From Tubiluchus corallicola (lineage: Eukaryota > Priapulida > Priapulimorpha > Priapulimorphida > Tubiluchidae), in assembly GCA_030141605.1 (NCBI GenBank), contig JAQGDQ010001068.1, positions 30,001-65,612 on the forward strand: 35,612 nucleotides of DNA. Reading direction: 5' to 3'. Below are positions 1 through 10,413 of the stretch, piece by piece. The notes beneath the pieces were generated by a model. That model had not been told where the DNA came from and searched no databases. It was given only the letters and a program-made list of their open reading frames with translations. Positions within the stretch are counted from its first letter, which is position 1, and every line of letters begins with the position of its first letter. Made by a program: the position numbers and the translations under genes.

Positions 1-44
<44 letters not shown>

Positions 45-55
45 CAACAGCAGCA
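1..55. repeat. (AGT)n microsatellite at window start
   Basis: Uninterrupted AGT triplets grade into AGC/AAC triplets. The window opens inside the repeat, as contigs often do when assembly stops at a simple repeat. Confidence 0.9.
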
Positions 56-105
56 GCAACAGTAGACTTACTGTCCAGGTATTATACAATATATTAACAG
101 GATTA

Positions 106-250
106 ATGATGACGATGATGATGATTGTAATGACGATGATGATGATCATGATGATGATGATGGTGATGGTGATGATGACGATGATGATGATGGGGAAGAT
201 GGTGATGATGATGATGATGGTGATGACGGTGATGATGATGGTGATGATGA
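106..250. repeat. (GAT)n / (GATGGT)n microsatellite
   Basis: Imperfect GAT and GGT triplets. The Met-rich open frame across it is a by-product of the repeat, not a gene. Confidence 0.9.
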
Positions 251-252
251 TC

Positions 253-779
253 ATATTTCCAATAACCAATTATAACATTACTTTGAGTTCACGTAATTAG
301 CAATGGCTTGCTTTTGAGAGATATCTAACGATAATCTTCACGTAGTTCTGCTATTGTTCTCAAAATTTAATACAAAAATTTAACTTACGATTACACATTC
401 CGACAAACTAGAAACGACGAAAAATTCTAAATTTTTTGGTAATAAAATTGTCACCTAAAAATTTACCACACAAAGCGCATTTTATCTAAACTATATGAAA
501 AAAACAAATATCTCAATATCACCGAAAAATAAGTTATCTAAAAGTGCTTTAAACTTAAAAAGTACTTGATTAAAATTCTAGTTAATTAAACTCGGCTTTG
601 TTTTAATTGCACTTTGTGTACGTTTAATTTTTCATAAACAAATATAGGCTTTGCTTTAAGTATGTAATGATGTTTACACAAGTACAAATAAAAAATTAAT
701 AATTTTAGTACGATAAAAATACTTACTTTTTGGTACAAGTTAATTATTACTCCATCCACGTGATTTTATGCAGTCAACA
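253..779. other. AT-rich stretch, nothing recognised
   Basis: Frequent stops in all frames, no repeat pattern and no recognisable element. Confidence 0.5.
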
Positions 780-1320
780 AGCTCAGATGTCTTCCCCTAG
801 TGGGGTTCTGGTGTTCATGCACGGCACCTCTATTGAATAACATTTCGTGACGGCAAAGCTACGCAGTAACTGATTGATTATTAAGAGGCGAAAGAGTTAC
901 GTCTCCGAAGGGGTGAACGCTCCTCCGCTTCGGGTTGCATTTTGGGGCAACGCGCGCGTAAAGTTTCATCTTCCCCTGGTGGCCACTTGAGCAAATATTG
1001 ACGAGAATTAAACTTAATTAGTTTGTCAAAAACTTGCCAAGCGAGGATTTATTAGCTCCTAGGGTCTGCAAACAGTAGCGATGGAGTTAAAATCGAGTAG
1101 CGGCTGCTTTACCACCCGTCGCCCCCCGGAATTAAGACGTCACGTGACGTGGCGTGACGTCATCTAAGGAAGCGAGAGTGAATTCGACGAAATACCTCTT
1201 TTCTCTTAGTTGAGTAAAGAGGTGAGTAACCCGGTCTACCTGTCCCGATAACAAAAGAGGAGCCGCATGTTTACGGGGATGTCTCTGGACCTGAGCCGCT
1301 AAGGTGCGACCGCTGTTTGT
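780..1320. promoter_or_regulatory. CpG-richer block with CRE, E-box and CTCF-like motifs
   Basis: This block is visibly richer in G+C and CpG than its flanks. It holds a perfect CRE octamer TGACGTCA at 1155-1162, next to a CACGTG E-box at about 1141-1146. Around 970-986 the minus strand reads GTGGCCACCAGGGG, close to the vertebrate CTCF core. A donor-like GAG|GTGAGT lies near 1220. No coding frame is evident. It could be a distal promoter, a 5' non-coding exon or an enhancer. Confidence 0.3.
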
Positions 1321-1544
1321 CTTTAAGTGAAAAGAATTCGGTGAAATAAAACGGCAGCGAGGTAATTATACCCGACTGGGTTCTGTAGCAGTTTAAAAAC
1401 CTGCGTTTCGTTAGCAGAATTATGTTAGTTCATTTTAATGATGGAGGCGTGTGTGCGTGTGTATGTATTGAACGTAATGTTACAGACAACAGTGCACGTG
1501 TATTGGTCCTTACGTAGAAAACCAACTTGTTAGGAAGTGAAATT

Positions 1545-1660
1545 ATAATAACAGAAATACTGACAGCAATAGCAATAGCAATAGCAATAGCAATAGCAAT
1601 AGCAATAGTATTAGTAATAGTAACAGTAACAGTAACAGTAACAGTAACAGTAACAGCAAT

Positions 1661-1692
<32 letters not shown>

Positions 1693-1898
1693 TAATAGCA
1701 ATAGCAACAGCAACAATAATAGTAATAGTAATAGTAATAGTAATAGTAATAGTAATAGTAATAGTAATAGTAATAGTAATAGTAATAGTAATAGTAATAG
1801 TAATAGTAATAGTAATAGTAATAGTAATAGTAATAGTAATAGTAATAGTAATAGCAATAACAATAGCAATGGATATAGCAATAGCAACAGTAATAATA

Positions 1899-1974
<76 letters not shown>

Positions 1975-2036
1975 CAACAACAACAACAACAACAATAATA
2001 ATAATAACGATAGTAATAATAATAATTATTATTATT
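1545..2036. repeat. Compound hexanucleotide/trinucleotide microsatellite
   Basis: Consecutive blocks of related units run in order: (AATAGC)n, (AGTAAC)n, (AGCAAC)n, a long (AGTAAT)n, then (AAT)n and (AAC)n. Every unit keeps a three-base register, so all frames stay open as poly-Leu, poly-Ile/Val or poly-Tyr/Cys on both strands. These are artefacts of the repeat. Confidence 0.95.
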
Positions 2037-2040
2037 GTCG

Positions 2041-3060
2041 TGCGTGACACTTTTGTTAAGCGTGTTTAATTTTCTGGTTCTCACAACTCGTTTATAGTAA
2101 AGCTCAGTCCACATTCTACCACACACGCAGTTTTTTATGACGCACAAAATAAAGATTTCTACCATTGATCACCAAGACGCGTCAACAAAAAATTCCCGAC
2201 TACAGATGATAGAAGACATCTCATCGAAGAACGCAGATTTTGTTGTTACCATCACAAGTATAGATCTGCATAGACCATGTATAGGACAGCAGGGCTGAAG
2301 ACGCTCAGTGAATGGGTGGGTGACTATCGGGTTTTCTCCTTCTGTGAGGTCTTCTCAGTCGTAACACATTGAAGGAAAATGTACATATCTGAGAATGTAG
2401 CTAATATTTAGCCTTTACCTGTCCATTTTCACGTCTTACATGTTGGGGTTTGAGAATTTTCTAAGTTTCGGTCTCGCCACAACAACCTACATGTTGTTTT
2501 ATTGCATTGTCCCCTGTATAGTGGTCTTCGTACGTTGAAATTTCAGTGTTACTGAAGCGTATAAATTTTCAAGTCCCATAAAAAGTACACATCTAACACA
2601 ATTAGTACTGCAAAAGGGTTGCTGATAATTAAATTATAAATTAAAATCATAATTAGCAGTGGTCGAGCTCAGCGAGTACTTCGTCACAAACTAACAACTA
2701 TCTGAACTGGCAGGTACAGCACATGTTTTTTTGTGAAATGTGTTTCCAAAATGCAGGTGCTAGCACCCATCTAAGTAACGAATGGCAAAATGCACGTAAA
2801 AGCGAAGAACTAGTGGTGCAAACGTGAAATTTTGCTTGTATGGTAATAATTCTTTCACGTAAGTCATTTTTGGAAAAATAGTAAGATGCAGTTTAAGATG
2901 TACGCGCAGTTGAAGAAAAAAAATTTCTGATACAAACAATTGCGTCAGGCAGAAGTTTATTGATTTTTTGAAAGTTTTTCCTGCAAACCGTCATGTCAGA
3001 TATTAAACGGTTAAATTTTGAATTTCTCATCTAAATATACAAAATCAATAAATGAACGAA
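2041..3060. other. AT-rich spacer with a MITE fragment
   Basis: No gene is seen. About 2570-2700 resembles the repeat family also found near 17.1, 20.7 and 26.3 kb: an AAAAAGTA-CACAT segment, then a TTAATTA-rich segment, then a GTGGTCGAGC-like stretch and CACAAACTAAC. Confidence 0.4.
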
Positions 3061-3061
3061 C

Positions 3062-3193
3062 TCTGTAATCAAACAAGCAATTCAACTTTGGAATTTTCTA
3101 CCATTACAGGTTAAACAAATCAAGTCCCTATCAGCATTTAAAACAAAAATAAAATCACTAATATTAACCAGATATGAAATACCATCAGTAAGT
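3062..3193 (+). pseudogene. C-terminal remnant of an RT retroelement
   Basis: The frame at 3062-3190 reads QLWNFLP, then KSLSAFKTKIKSL, the usual end of CR1/L2/Jockey-type reverse transcriptases (LWNSLP...S...FK..LK). It stops in a (GTAA)n-like tail. A second, longer RT frame begins directly downstream, so this is the 3' scrap of a separate insertion. The rest of that element is absent. Confidence 0.6.
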
Positions 3194-3213
3194 AAAGTAA
3201 AGTAAGTAAGTAA

Positions 3214-5397
3214 AAAAGTAAGTCTCAAGTACAAATAAGAGATACTAAAAGATTTATTCCTGCAAATTTTCTGAGCGATTTGGGACATTCACTTTCTAAC
3301 ATTTTCAATAGTCAACTTAATGTAAATAATACTTTTTCCAATTTCTTGGAATCATTTGAAACCACCCTTAATAAACATGCCCCGATTCGAACACTTAGTA
3401 AAAGAGAAACAATATCCTTTCGAAAACCCTGGATAACACCCGGAATTTTAAAATCAATCAGAACTAGAAGCAAACTCTATAAATCTCACAAACTTTCTAA
3501 TTCGCTTTACAAAAAGACTTATTATAAGACTTATTCAAATAAACTAAATCACGCTAAGCAAAAATCCAAAAGAGAATATTATGACCATTTATTTGCTGTA
3601 AACAAAAATAATATTAAGAAGCAATGGAGTACGATTAATAGCCTACTGAAAATTAAAAGTAAAACACAAGTTGCCCCTTCCTATTTAGATAACAATGGTC
3701 ATACCACAAGTGACGATCTCTCTATTGCTAATGCATTTAATAAATTCTTCCAGTCTGTAGGTAGTAATCTGGCCAATAAAATCCCACCCACTTTGAAGAC
3801 CTACCAATCTTTCTTAAATGCTCCAAATGATAAATCTGTCTTCTTTTATCCTATCTCTGAACTTGAAATATTGTTGTCTCTTAATAAACTTAAAGAAAAT
3901 AAATCACCTGGCCCAGAAAATGTCCCGGTCAAATTTTACAAATTAGCAACTGATTTAATAGTCCCAGTTCTTTGTCGATTGTTTAATATGGCAGTTTCTG
4001 AAGGAACCTTTCCTAATTGTCTAAAAGTAGCTAAAGTCAAACCACTTTATAAAAATGATTCGCCAAACAACCTATCAAATTATCGTCCAATTTCTCTACT
4101 GTCACCAGTTTCAAAAATTTTTGAAAATATTATTTGTAATCGCATTAACAATTTTCCCACTTCATGTAACATACTAACAAAATTTCAGTTTGGTTTTCGC
4201 AAAACTTACTCCACTTCGTTAGCTACTTCAGAATTTGTTGAAAATATGCTTCTAAATTTAGACAAAAAACTTTTCACTTGTGCAATATTCTTAGATTTAT
4301 CTAAAGCTTTTGACACAGTCCAGCATGATATTCTACTACATAAATTACATTTTTATGGCATCAGAGGCCCTGTCTTGGAACTCCTTAAATCTTATTTAAC
4401 TAACCGACAACAGTTCACCACTATTAACAATACATGCTCTGATTTGCTAGATATAAACTGTGGTGTACCTCAAGGATCAACTCTTGGGCCGCTGCTTTTC
4501 CTGATCTATATCAATGATCTTCCTCTTGCTACTAATTTTAACACTCGTCTTTTCGCTGATGATACAAGTCTCTTCCTTACATCTAATAACCTTTCAACTT
4601 TACAACATCGCACTAACAACGAACTAAAAAAGATTGATGACTGGATGAAAGCAAATAAATTAACTGTCAATTACACAAAAACTAAGTATATGTTAATCAG
4701 TAGGAACCTTTCACAACAAGACTCTTCCACTTTCGAACTCAAAATTGGCGACATAATTTTAACACAAAGTAGTAGTATAAAATACCTTGGGTTGCATATT
4801 GACAACAACATGAAGTGGTCTACCCATATATCCTCTACAGCAACAAAACTAAACAAAACAGCTGGTATTTTTGCAAAATTAAGACATTTTATTAATTTGC
4901 CTGTTTTGAAAATGATCTACGATGCATTAGTCTATCCGTACCTCCAATACTGTGTGTTGTCATGGTGGCAAACAAAAAAATACTTATTACAACCACTAAT
5001 AACAGTTCAGAATAAAATAGTTAAATACATAACTTTTGCCAATTACAGAGACCATGCAACATCTTCATACATACACCTTAATTTATTGAAAATAGATGAT
5101 ATTTATAATCTTGAATTATTTAAATTCATGTATAAGTATAATAACCGGCAGTTGCCTGAATTATATACTAACTACTTTACCTTAATCAAAGATGTTCACT
5201 CTCACTATACTAGGTCCTCAAGTATGGGACACTATTTTCAAACACGATTTAACACAGCGTATGGCTTAAATACCTTACAGCACAGTGGAGTTATTTTGTG
5301 GAATAGTGTGCCCAATACAATCATTTCCTCTCCTTCTTTACAAATAGCTACCAAACAATACAAGATATTTTTACTTAGTAAATATTCATTGGCGTAG
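3214..5397 (+). CDS. Reverse transcriptase ORF2 fragment of a non-LTR retrotransposon
   Basis: The frame is open from 3214 to the stop at 5395-5397 without an ATG near its start, so it is the inner part of a longer ORF2 polyprotein. Numbering from 3280, the endonuclease-RT linker (FLESFETTLNKHAPIR) comes first. The RT domain then has NYRPISLL, the motif A aspartate in LDLSKAFD (about 338-345), GVPQGSTLGPLLF, and the catalytic FADD at 425-428, a tolerated variant of YADD. The C-terminus has the LWNSVP block typical of CR1/L2/Daphne-like elements. There is no internal stop or frameshift over about 720 codons, so the copy is young, but the missing endonuclease makes it non-autonomous. The clade is inferred from motif style only. 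Confidence 0.85.
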   Translation, partial: KSKSQVQIRDTKRFIPANFLSDLGHSLSNIFNSQLNVNNTFSNFLESFETTLNKHAPIRTLSKRETISFRKPWITPGILKSIRTRSKLYKSHKLSNSLYKKTYYKTYSNKLNHAKQKSKREYYDHLFAVNKNNIKKQWSTINSLLKIKSKTQVAPSYLDNNGHTTSDDLSIANAFNKFFQSVGSNLANKIPPTLKTYQSFLNAPNDKSVFFYPISELEILLSLNKLKENKSPGPENVPVKFYKLATDLIVPVLCRLFNMAVSEGTFPNCLKVAKVKPLYKNDSPNNLSNYRPISLLSPVSKIFENIICNRINNFPTSCNILTKFQFGFRKTYSTSLATSEFVENMLLNLDKKLFTCAIFLDLSKAFDTVQHDILLHKLHFYGIRGPVLELLKSYLTNRQQFTTINNTCSDLLDINCGVPQGSTLGPLLFLIYINDLPLATNFNTRLFADDTSLFLTSNNLSTLQHRTNNELKKIDDWMKANKLTVNYTKTKYMLISRNLSQQDSSTFELKIGDIILTQSSSIKYLGLHIDNNMKWSTHISSTATKLNKTAGIFAKLRHFINLPVLKMIYDALVYPYLQYCVLSWWQTKKYLLQPLITVQNKIVKYITFANYRDHATSSYIHLNLLKIDDIYNLELFKFMYKYNNRQLPELYTNYFTLIKDVHSHYTRSSSMGHYFQTRFNTAYGLNTLQHSGVILWNSVPNTIISSPSLQIATKQYKIFLLSKYSLA

Positions 5398-5512
5398 AAA
5401 ACTAGAGCTTTTTTTTCTCTTTTTGTGCACGTGTGTCTTTTTGCACTAATGTTTTTCTTTTACTAATGTTACTTTATTAGTAAAATGTATAAATCAATTT
5501 AAATGAATTATT

Positions 5513-5930
5513 CATTCATCGCAGTCTATATCAAAATCGTTTTTACATATTATGTTTCCTTGCTATTATTATATCATTTACTTTATTTCAAAATTATTTC
5601 AATATTCGTATCAAAATCGTAATTCCATATTATGTTTTTCTTATGTTTCCTTGCTATTATTACATCATTTACTTTATTTCAAAATTATTTCAATATTCAT
5701 ATCTAAATCGTAATTCCATATTATTTTTTTCTTATGTTTCCTTGCTATTATTACATCATTTACTTTATTTCAAAATTATTTCAATATTCATATCAAAATC
5801 GTAATTCCATATTATGTTGTCCTTATGTTTTCATACTATTATTACATCATTTACTTTATTTCAAAATTGTTTCAATATTCATATCAAAATCGTAATTACA
5901 TATTATGTTTTTCTAATGTTTCCTTTTTCA
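5513..5930 (+). repeat. 91-bp tandem repeat in the LINE 3' UTR
   Basis: About 4.5 copies of a unit that includes TATCAAAATCG, CATATTATGTTT, TTGCTATTATTACATC and TTTCAAAATTATTTCAAT. Unit starts at 5609, 5700, 5791 and 5882 are exactly 91 bases apart. The first copy is shorter. Confidence 0.9.
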
Positions 5931-5983
5931 TTGAGTCATCTAAAAAAGCACGCATAACTTTATTAATTTTTTCATTTAAGTAA

Positions 5984-6021
5984 GGTGAGTGTGTTAATGA
6001 CCGTATGGTCGTACACTCACC
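5984..6021 (+). other. Stem-loop near the LINE 3' end
   Basis: GGTGAGTGT (5984-5992) pairs with ACACTCACC (6013-6021). An inner GACC/GGTC stem closes a GTAT loop. CR1/L2-type elements often carry a 3' stem-loop recognised by their RT; that role is inferred here. Confidence 0.55.
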
Positions 6022-6115
6022 TCACACTACTCAAATTATTTTATTTATTGTTTATTTATGTGTATAATAATGTATTTTGATGTGTGGAATAAAATTCATA
6101 GTTCATAGTTCATCA

Positions 6116-6363
6116 CACCAGTAGGACAACATACACACTAATTAAGAATTTATATATCCACGGCCATATTAATTAAATCATAGTTTTTTTCGTTTTTTGT
6201 GCATAGTTGTAAATATGTTTGATTTTATTCGTCGTTACTTTCCATTACTGCACAGTACTTTGCCTTTAGCAGTGTAAGTTTTTATTAACTAACACTGATT
6301 GATCATCTCTGTAGAGTTTTTATCAGTGATTGTCAACGTATTTTAATGACAAATAAAGATTAT

Positions 6364-6401
<38 letters not shown>

Positions 6402-7009
6402 ATTTTTGCATTTGTCATCTAAATATTTGGCTTAGTAGCAAGAAAAACTTCAACAAAATCAATAAATCAGTACGCCGAACATCAAATTTCCAACACAAAT
6501 GCAAAAGTTAGCTTGTGACATTAGCTTAAACTATTAAATTTTTACACTTGAGTAACGACCGCAACTCAAAGCTGCCACCACCGGCATTGAAAGCGAAACT
6601 GTCTTCCCAGAATGCTCGTCTTCACTAGACTGTGACTTGTAGGTTATGCTGTACGAAGATAAAACTTCGCAACGTGTTATATGTAGGCCAAGTATGCAAG
6701 TATATACAAGTACAGTTAGTATAATATTTTGTTTACAAAAAAACTGACAGTGTATAATCTTGAACTGTGATAGACTCGTAGACACGCTGTGAACGACCAT
6801 GCGTGATAATATTCAACTCTGTGAGCAAATTACCAAATGATATGGTAAGCAGATTTACAAAAGTCCAAGTTGTCAAAGTCGCCGTTTTAATGGCAGTGTG
6901 AACGCAAAAATAAAGTCGTCGTTTCGTTAATGGCCGATTTGGTGCAAAATTAAACCTACGTTTAGGCATATGTTGCTTCTGCGCATGTCTAAAAAACATG
7001 TTCTTTTAT
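6116..7009. other. No gene seen; (AT)n tract
   Basis: A (TA)n run lies at about 6365-6397 just after an AATAAA, resembling a retroelement or mRNA 3' end. The rest is AT-rich without a supported coding frame. Confidence 0.5.
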
Positions 7010-7014
7010 TTTAA

Positions 7015-7059
<45 letters not shown>

Positions 7060-7290
7060 GAGTTTATTATTATTATTATTACTATTACTATTACTACTAT
7101 TATTGTTACTATTGTGATTGCTATTGCTATTGCTGTTACTATTACTATTAATATTACTGTTACTATTACTATTACTATTACTGTTACTATTAGTATTACT
7201 ACTACTATTACTATTGCTATTGCTATTGCTATTTCTATTGCTATTGCTGTTACTATTACTATTATTGTTACTGTTACTATCACTATTACG
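7010..7290. repeat. (TTA)n followed by (ATTACT)/(GCTATT)n compound microsatellite
   Basis: The same hexamer vocabulary as the 1.55-2.03 kb repeat, read on the opposite strand. The poly-Leu and Ile/Val/Thr frames across it are artefacts. Confidence 0.95.
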
Positions 7291-8990
7291 TATTTCGTAT
7301 AAAAATATACAGCTTACAGAGACAACAGGATATTAGTAAAACAGGTAATGTGATGTTAGTAAAGTAACATTTCTACAGAAATTCAACTTTATAATAGCCA
7401 CTCATTGTAGTATCCTTGTAATCATATTACAGCATACAGTGTTGTAAGAAGCTATATTAGGTATCTTAAAACATCATCTTTAAATGAGTTCTTAACCTTT
7501 AATTTTATATTTATCTGATTTTTGTGAGTAAGTTGCTCGATTAGACTACGTAAAGCAAGCCAGCAATTTGCAAGTGGTAATTGTCAATTAAAATTGAACG
7601 TTTGTGTTTAACAATATTGCCATGCTAAATAAAAATAACTAATTATAATTGTAATTAACAGTCACTTCAGCATATATTTTTACATTACAATTTGCATTAC
7701 TATTGTTATAACTATTATGCGCTATGACTAGAAAAATGAAATATAGTTACAATAATTGTAACAGAACTACATCAGCATACTATATGTAGCAAGTAGCATC
7801 AGCATATATATATATATATATAGCGTGGTATAGTTTGGGGAAAAATTACAAATATAATTACAAAAATTTAACAGAAATATATTAACATATTATAGAAAGT
7901 GCCCTCCTTTTACGTTCCGAGTAGCACTTCTACCATTGATGATTAAATTTAACAAAAAACCTTACCTTAGCGATGGGGGTCCAGCTCTGATATCCAGGTA
8001 AGAGCTTGTTTCAAACAAAACAGACAACCTGCAAACAACAAACCCAGACAGCCGAAAACAGATGCATCAGACACATGGATTAATAAGAACTTTAAATGCT
8101 GTTATTAAAACTCAGATACAAAATAACACCAAACTCTGTGAAGGTTTAACACAAAAGCGGTTCTCTTTCCGTCTGCTAAAAAGTAGTTCCCAACTTCTCC
8201 GCCCACTTGCCAAATAATTCCACGTTAACAAAAAAAAGAAGAAAATTGTTGTTCCCTACATTTCTCGCGAATATTTTGCTGATTCGCGACACGTACTTAC
8301 TAAACTACATAATAGTTTGTCAACAAGAAATAGATGCTCCCTGATGATCAAGAAGCAAAGCTTGAAAGACCACCATGAAAAGTGAAAAAACTACTTAATT
8401 AGCAAGAGAGAGATTTATAGAATAACAGGGAATAGTTAAGATAAAATAAAAGACAAAGATAGAGAAAAAGAGAAAAGAAATGAAATAAAAAGGAATTCTA
8501 GTAATGAATATGTGCTAAATGGAAGGCCAAAAAGATTGAAAATGATTTATTTACTTCACTTTCAAGTTCAATTTATTTCTCTGTAGATTTACATTAACAA
8601 TTGATTTTCTTATCCTGCTTCATAATTATATAACACGGTGTAATTTGCAGCGCTACAATTTCTTTTACAATTTACACTATTCCTAGAAGGGTATCTGACT
8701 TGATGACCAATTGGTCTTTCGCTATCCTTTCTCCAGCACCCCCCCCCCCCCTAACTCTTTCCTTTATGCACAATTATTATAGCCTATTTGTATTATGTAG
8801 GCCCTAACCTGGGATAATACAGGTATGTAGCACCTATTGCTATACGTTTAATAGCAATTTTTACCTACGGTCTGCCATTTGCCGTAAAATTAATACCATT
8901 GTGCGCAGACTTTTACTGTCGAACGAAAACTAATTTATGATTCTTTTAGGATCTAATGATGCCGAAATTGTGGATTTTGTTTCTAAACTT
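7291..8990. other. Mostly unassigned; possible minus-strand 5' exon and LINE tail
   Basis: On the minus strand a strong donor CTAAG|GTAAGG ends a possible non-coding exon at 7966. It would start somewhere near 8250, just past a GGGCGG box (minus strand) at about 8197-8203. About 8555-8620 read on the minus strand resembles a LINE 3' tail (AAATAAATTGAACTTGAAAG). A (TA)n tract is at about 7804-7821. No protein-coding frame is supported. Confidence 0.3.
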
Positions 8991-8997
8991 GTATTAA

Positions 8998-9263
8998 CTG
9001 TTTTAACAATAGAAACATACATTATTTTTGGTAAAAAGATACAAATTGTGCATACTTTATTTTGTGTAAAAAGATACAAATTATGCGTACTTTATTTTGT
9101 ATTAAAAGATACAGATTATGCGCACTTTATTTTGTGTAAAAAGATACAAGTTATGCATATTTTATTTTTTGCAAAAAGATACAAATTATGCGTACTTTAT
9201 TTTGTGTAAAAAGATACAAATTATGCGTACTTTAATTAATTTATGTTTCTATTGTTAAAACAG
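8998..9263. mobile_element. Inverted-repeat-bounded 35-bp tandem array
   Basis: A perfect 22-bp inverted repeat (8998-9019 and 9242-9263, beginning CTGTTTTAACAA) encloses about six copies of a 35-bp unit built on AAAAAGATACAAATTATGCG. GAT of successive units falls at 9038, 9073, 9108, 9143, 9178 and 9213. Termini around a central minisatellite suggest a small non-autonomous transposon. No clear target duplication is seen. Confidence 0.6.
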
Positions 9264-9510
9264 CCGAATTTATAATTATCTACTATCATAAGAAATGCCA
9301 TTACCTACCAACAATAGCAGTTCTTATAGTCAGGCTAAAATTAAATATTTTTGTCATCAGAACCTATTTTACATTTTGTGTAAAATAGTCGCCCGTTTAA
9401 TATTGTATTTTTTGAACTACATTTTGCTATTCCCTACTATACATCTCACTAAATGTTGTTTTGGTGTGTTGTTATGTTTTTCCTGTATGCCAATAAATCT
9501 CTCTTTGTAA

Positions 9511-9945
9511 ACAGGGCCTATTTCAGCCTAAGCGAGGCCCGGGGAAGTGGGGCGTGTGAGGCTCACTCGAGGGGGGGGGAGGGTTGTGAAGCGCCGGGGG
9601 GCGGGCGTCACCATGGTTGACGCCCAGAACATTTTTGAACTGCTGTAACGCCGGGAAAACATTTTCGCGGAGAAAATATGGAGTTATACAGTTGTTAAAG
9701 GAAAGAACAATTGAAAGAAAAACTGCTTTATTCTCAAGATCAGTCATTAATACTTGTCAATACTGGCAAGCGGCGCGCGTGTAGCAAGAGAGAGAGAGAG
9801 AGGGGGGGGAGAGGAGGCAGTATGTTCGCATAAAGCAAAAAAAATGTTACCTTGGCGCGAGGCCCCCCTGGAGGGTGAGGCCCTGAGGAAGTATCCCCAC
9901 CTCCACCCCCCTCCCTGTCCCTTTTTGTAAATCTAATGGGCCTAC
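9511..9945. mobile_element. GC-rich hAT-like non-autonomous element (tentative)
   Basis: An abrupt GC-rich block in AT-rich DNA begins CAGGGCCTATTTCAGC. It has GCGAGGCCCGGGG near one end and GCGCGAGGCCCCCCTGG plus TGAGGCCCTGAGG near the other, a style known from hAT-derived repeats in animals. It contains a (GA)n/(G)n tract at about 9787-9812. Termini and an 8-bp duplication were not resolved, so the class is a guess. Confidence 0.3.
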
Positions 9946-10023
9946 TATGAATATCTAATCATTTTTATAACTAGTTTAAGCATTATAGCTGCCAAATCTT
10001 TAACCGTTGCGTTTTGTTACTTA

Positions 10024-10115
10024 CAGGGGGCGCTGTGACAATTCACCAATTCTAACGTGTTCGGCAAAATCCTCGTGCAGTGTATGACGTCATCGGATGA
10101 CGTCAGGCAGAGACG
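10024..10115 (+). promoter_or_regulatory. Proximal promoter/5' UTR with CTCF-like core and two CREs
   Basis: CAGGGGGCGCT at 10024-10034 matches the classical CTCF core. Two perfect CREB/ATF octamers TGACGTCA lie at 10085-10092 and 10098-10105, 13 bp apart and just upstream of the ATG at 10116. No TATA box is seen. TTACTTACAG at 10016-10025 could instead be a splice acceptor, which would make this the start of the coding exon with a 5' UTR intron upstream. Confidence 0.5.
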
Positions 10116-10413
10116 ATGGTTCCATCTGGTGTGGTGACTACGTTAGCGTTCATGTATAAAAATCTCTACCACATTATTGCTGTGATATTAATGTGTCTGG
10201 TGAGCTTGCAATATTACCGCCACCAGAGGACGCGATACGAAATTTTGCTGATGACTCATCGCGCTCCAAGAAACGGTGGCCTTTCCTCAATCTTCAGAGT
10301 TGGGGAGAAAAATGTGGATTTTAGTGAGAATGTAAGGCCAAATGTAACTACAGAATCTGCAAATAACCTAAATGGATCTCTACCTCTGTGTCCTCTAGTA
10401 TCACCTGATTTAG
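10116..10413 (+). CDS. Exon 1: cytoplasmic tail, membrane anchor, stem
   Basis: Starts at ATG 10116 (GACGATGG, purine at -3 and G at +4). It encodes residues 1-99 plus one base. The hydrophobic run HIIAVILMCLVSL is the signal anchor. NVT and NGS sites lie in the stem. CPLVSPDL precedes the donor G|GTAAGC, and joining to exon 2 restores the family's P-x-L-V-G-x-L motif. Confidence 0.9.

Larger units (their letters stand above)
3214..6115 (+). mobile_element. 5'-truncated CR1/L2-like non-LTR retrotransposon
   Basis: The element comprises an RT reading frame (to 5397) and a 3' UTR of about 700 bases with 91-bp tandem repeats (5513-5930), a stem-loop (5984-6021) and a short (TTCATAG)n-like end near 6090-6112. 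The 5' end, including the AP endonuclease domain, is missing, as is usual when target-primed reverse transcription stops early. The exact 5' junction lies in the GTAA-rich tail of the preceding remnant. No target-site duplication could be fixed by eye. Confidence 0.8.

Noticed and set aside
1430-2165. Long open frames rich in Leu, Ile/Val, Tyr/Cys on both strands
   Set aside because: They arise because every repeat unit is three or six bases long. All frames are open at once, and no coding signal exists outside the repeat.
3280-3282. Start of the RT protein at TTG 3280
   Set aside because: The frame is open upstream to 3214 and the sequence there (FIPANFLSDLGHSL) is part of the same polyprotein linker.
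9030-9240. CRISPR-like array
   Set aside because: Units are contiguous 35-bp repeats without unique spacers, and the DNA is clearly animal.
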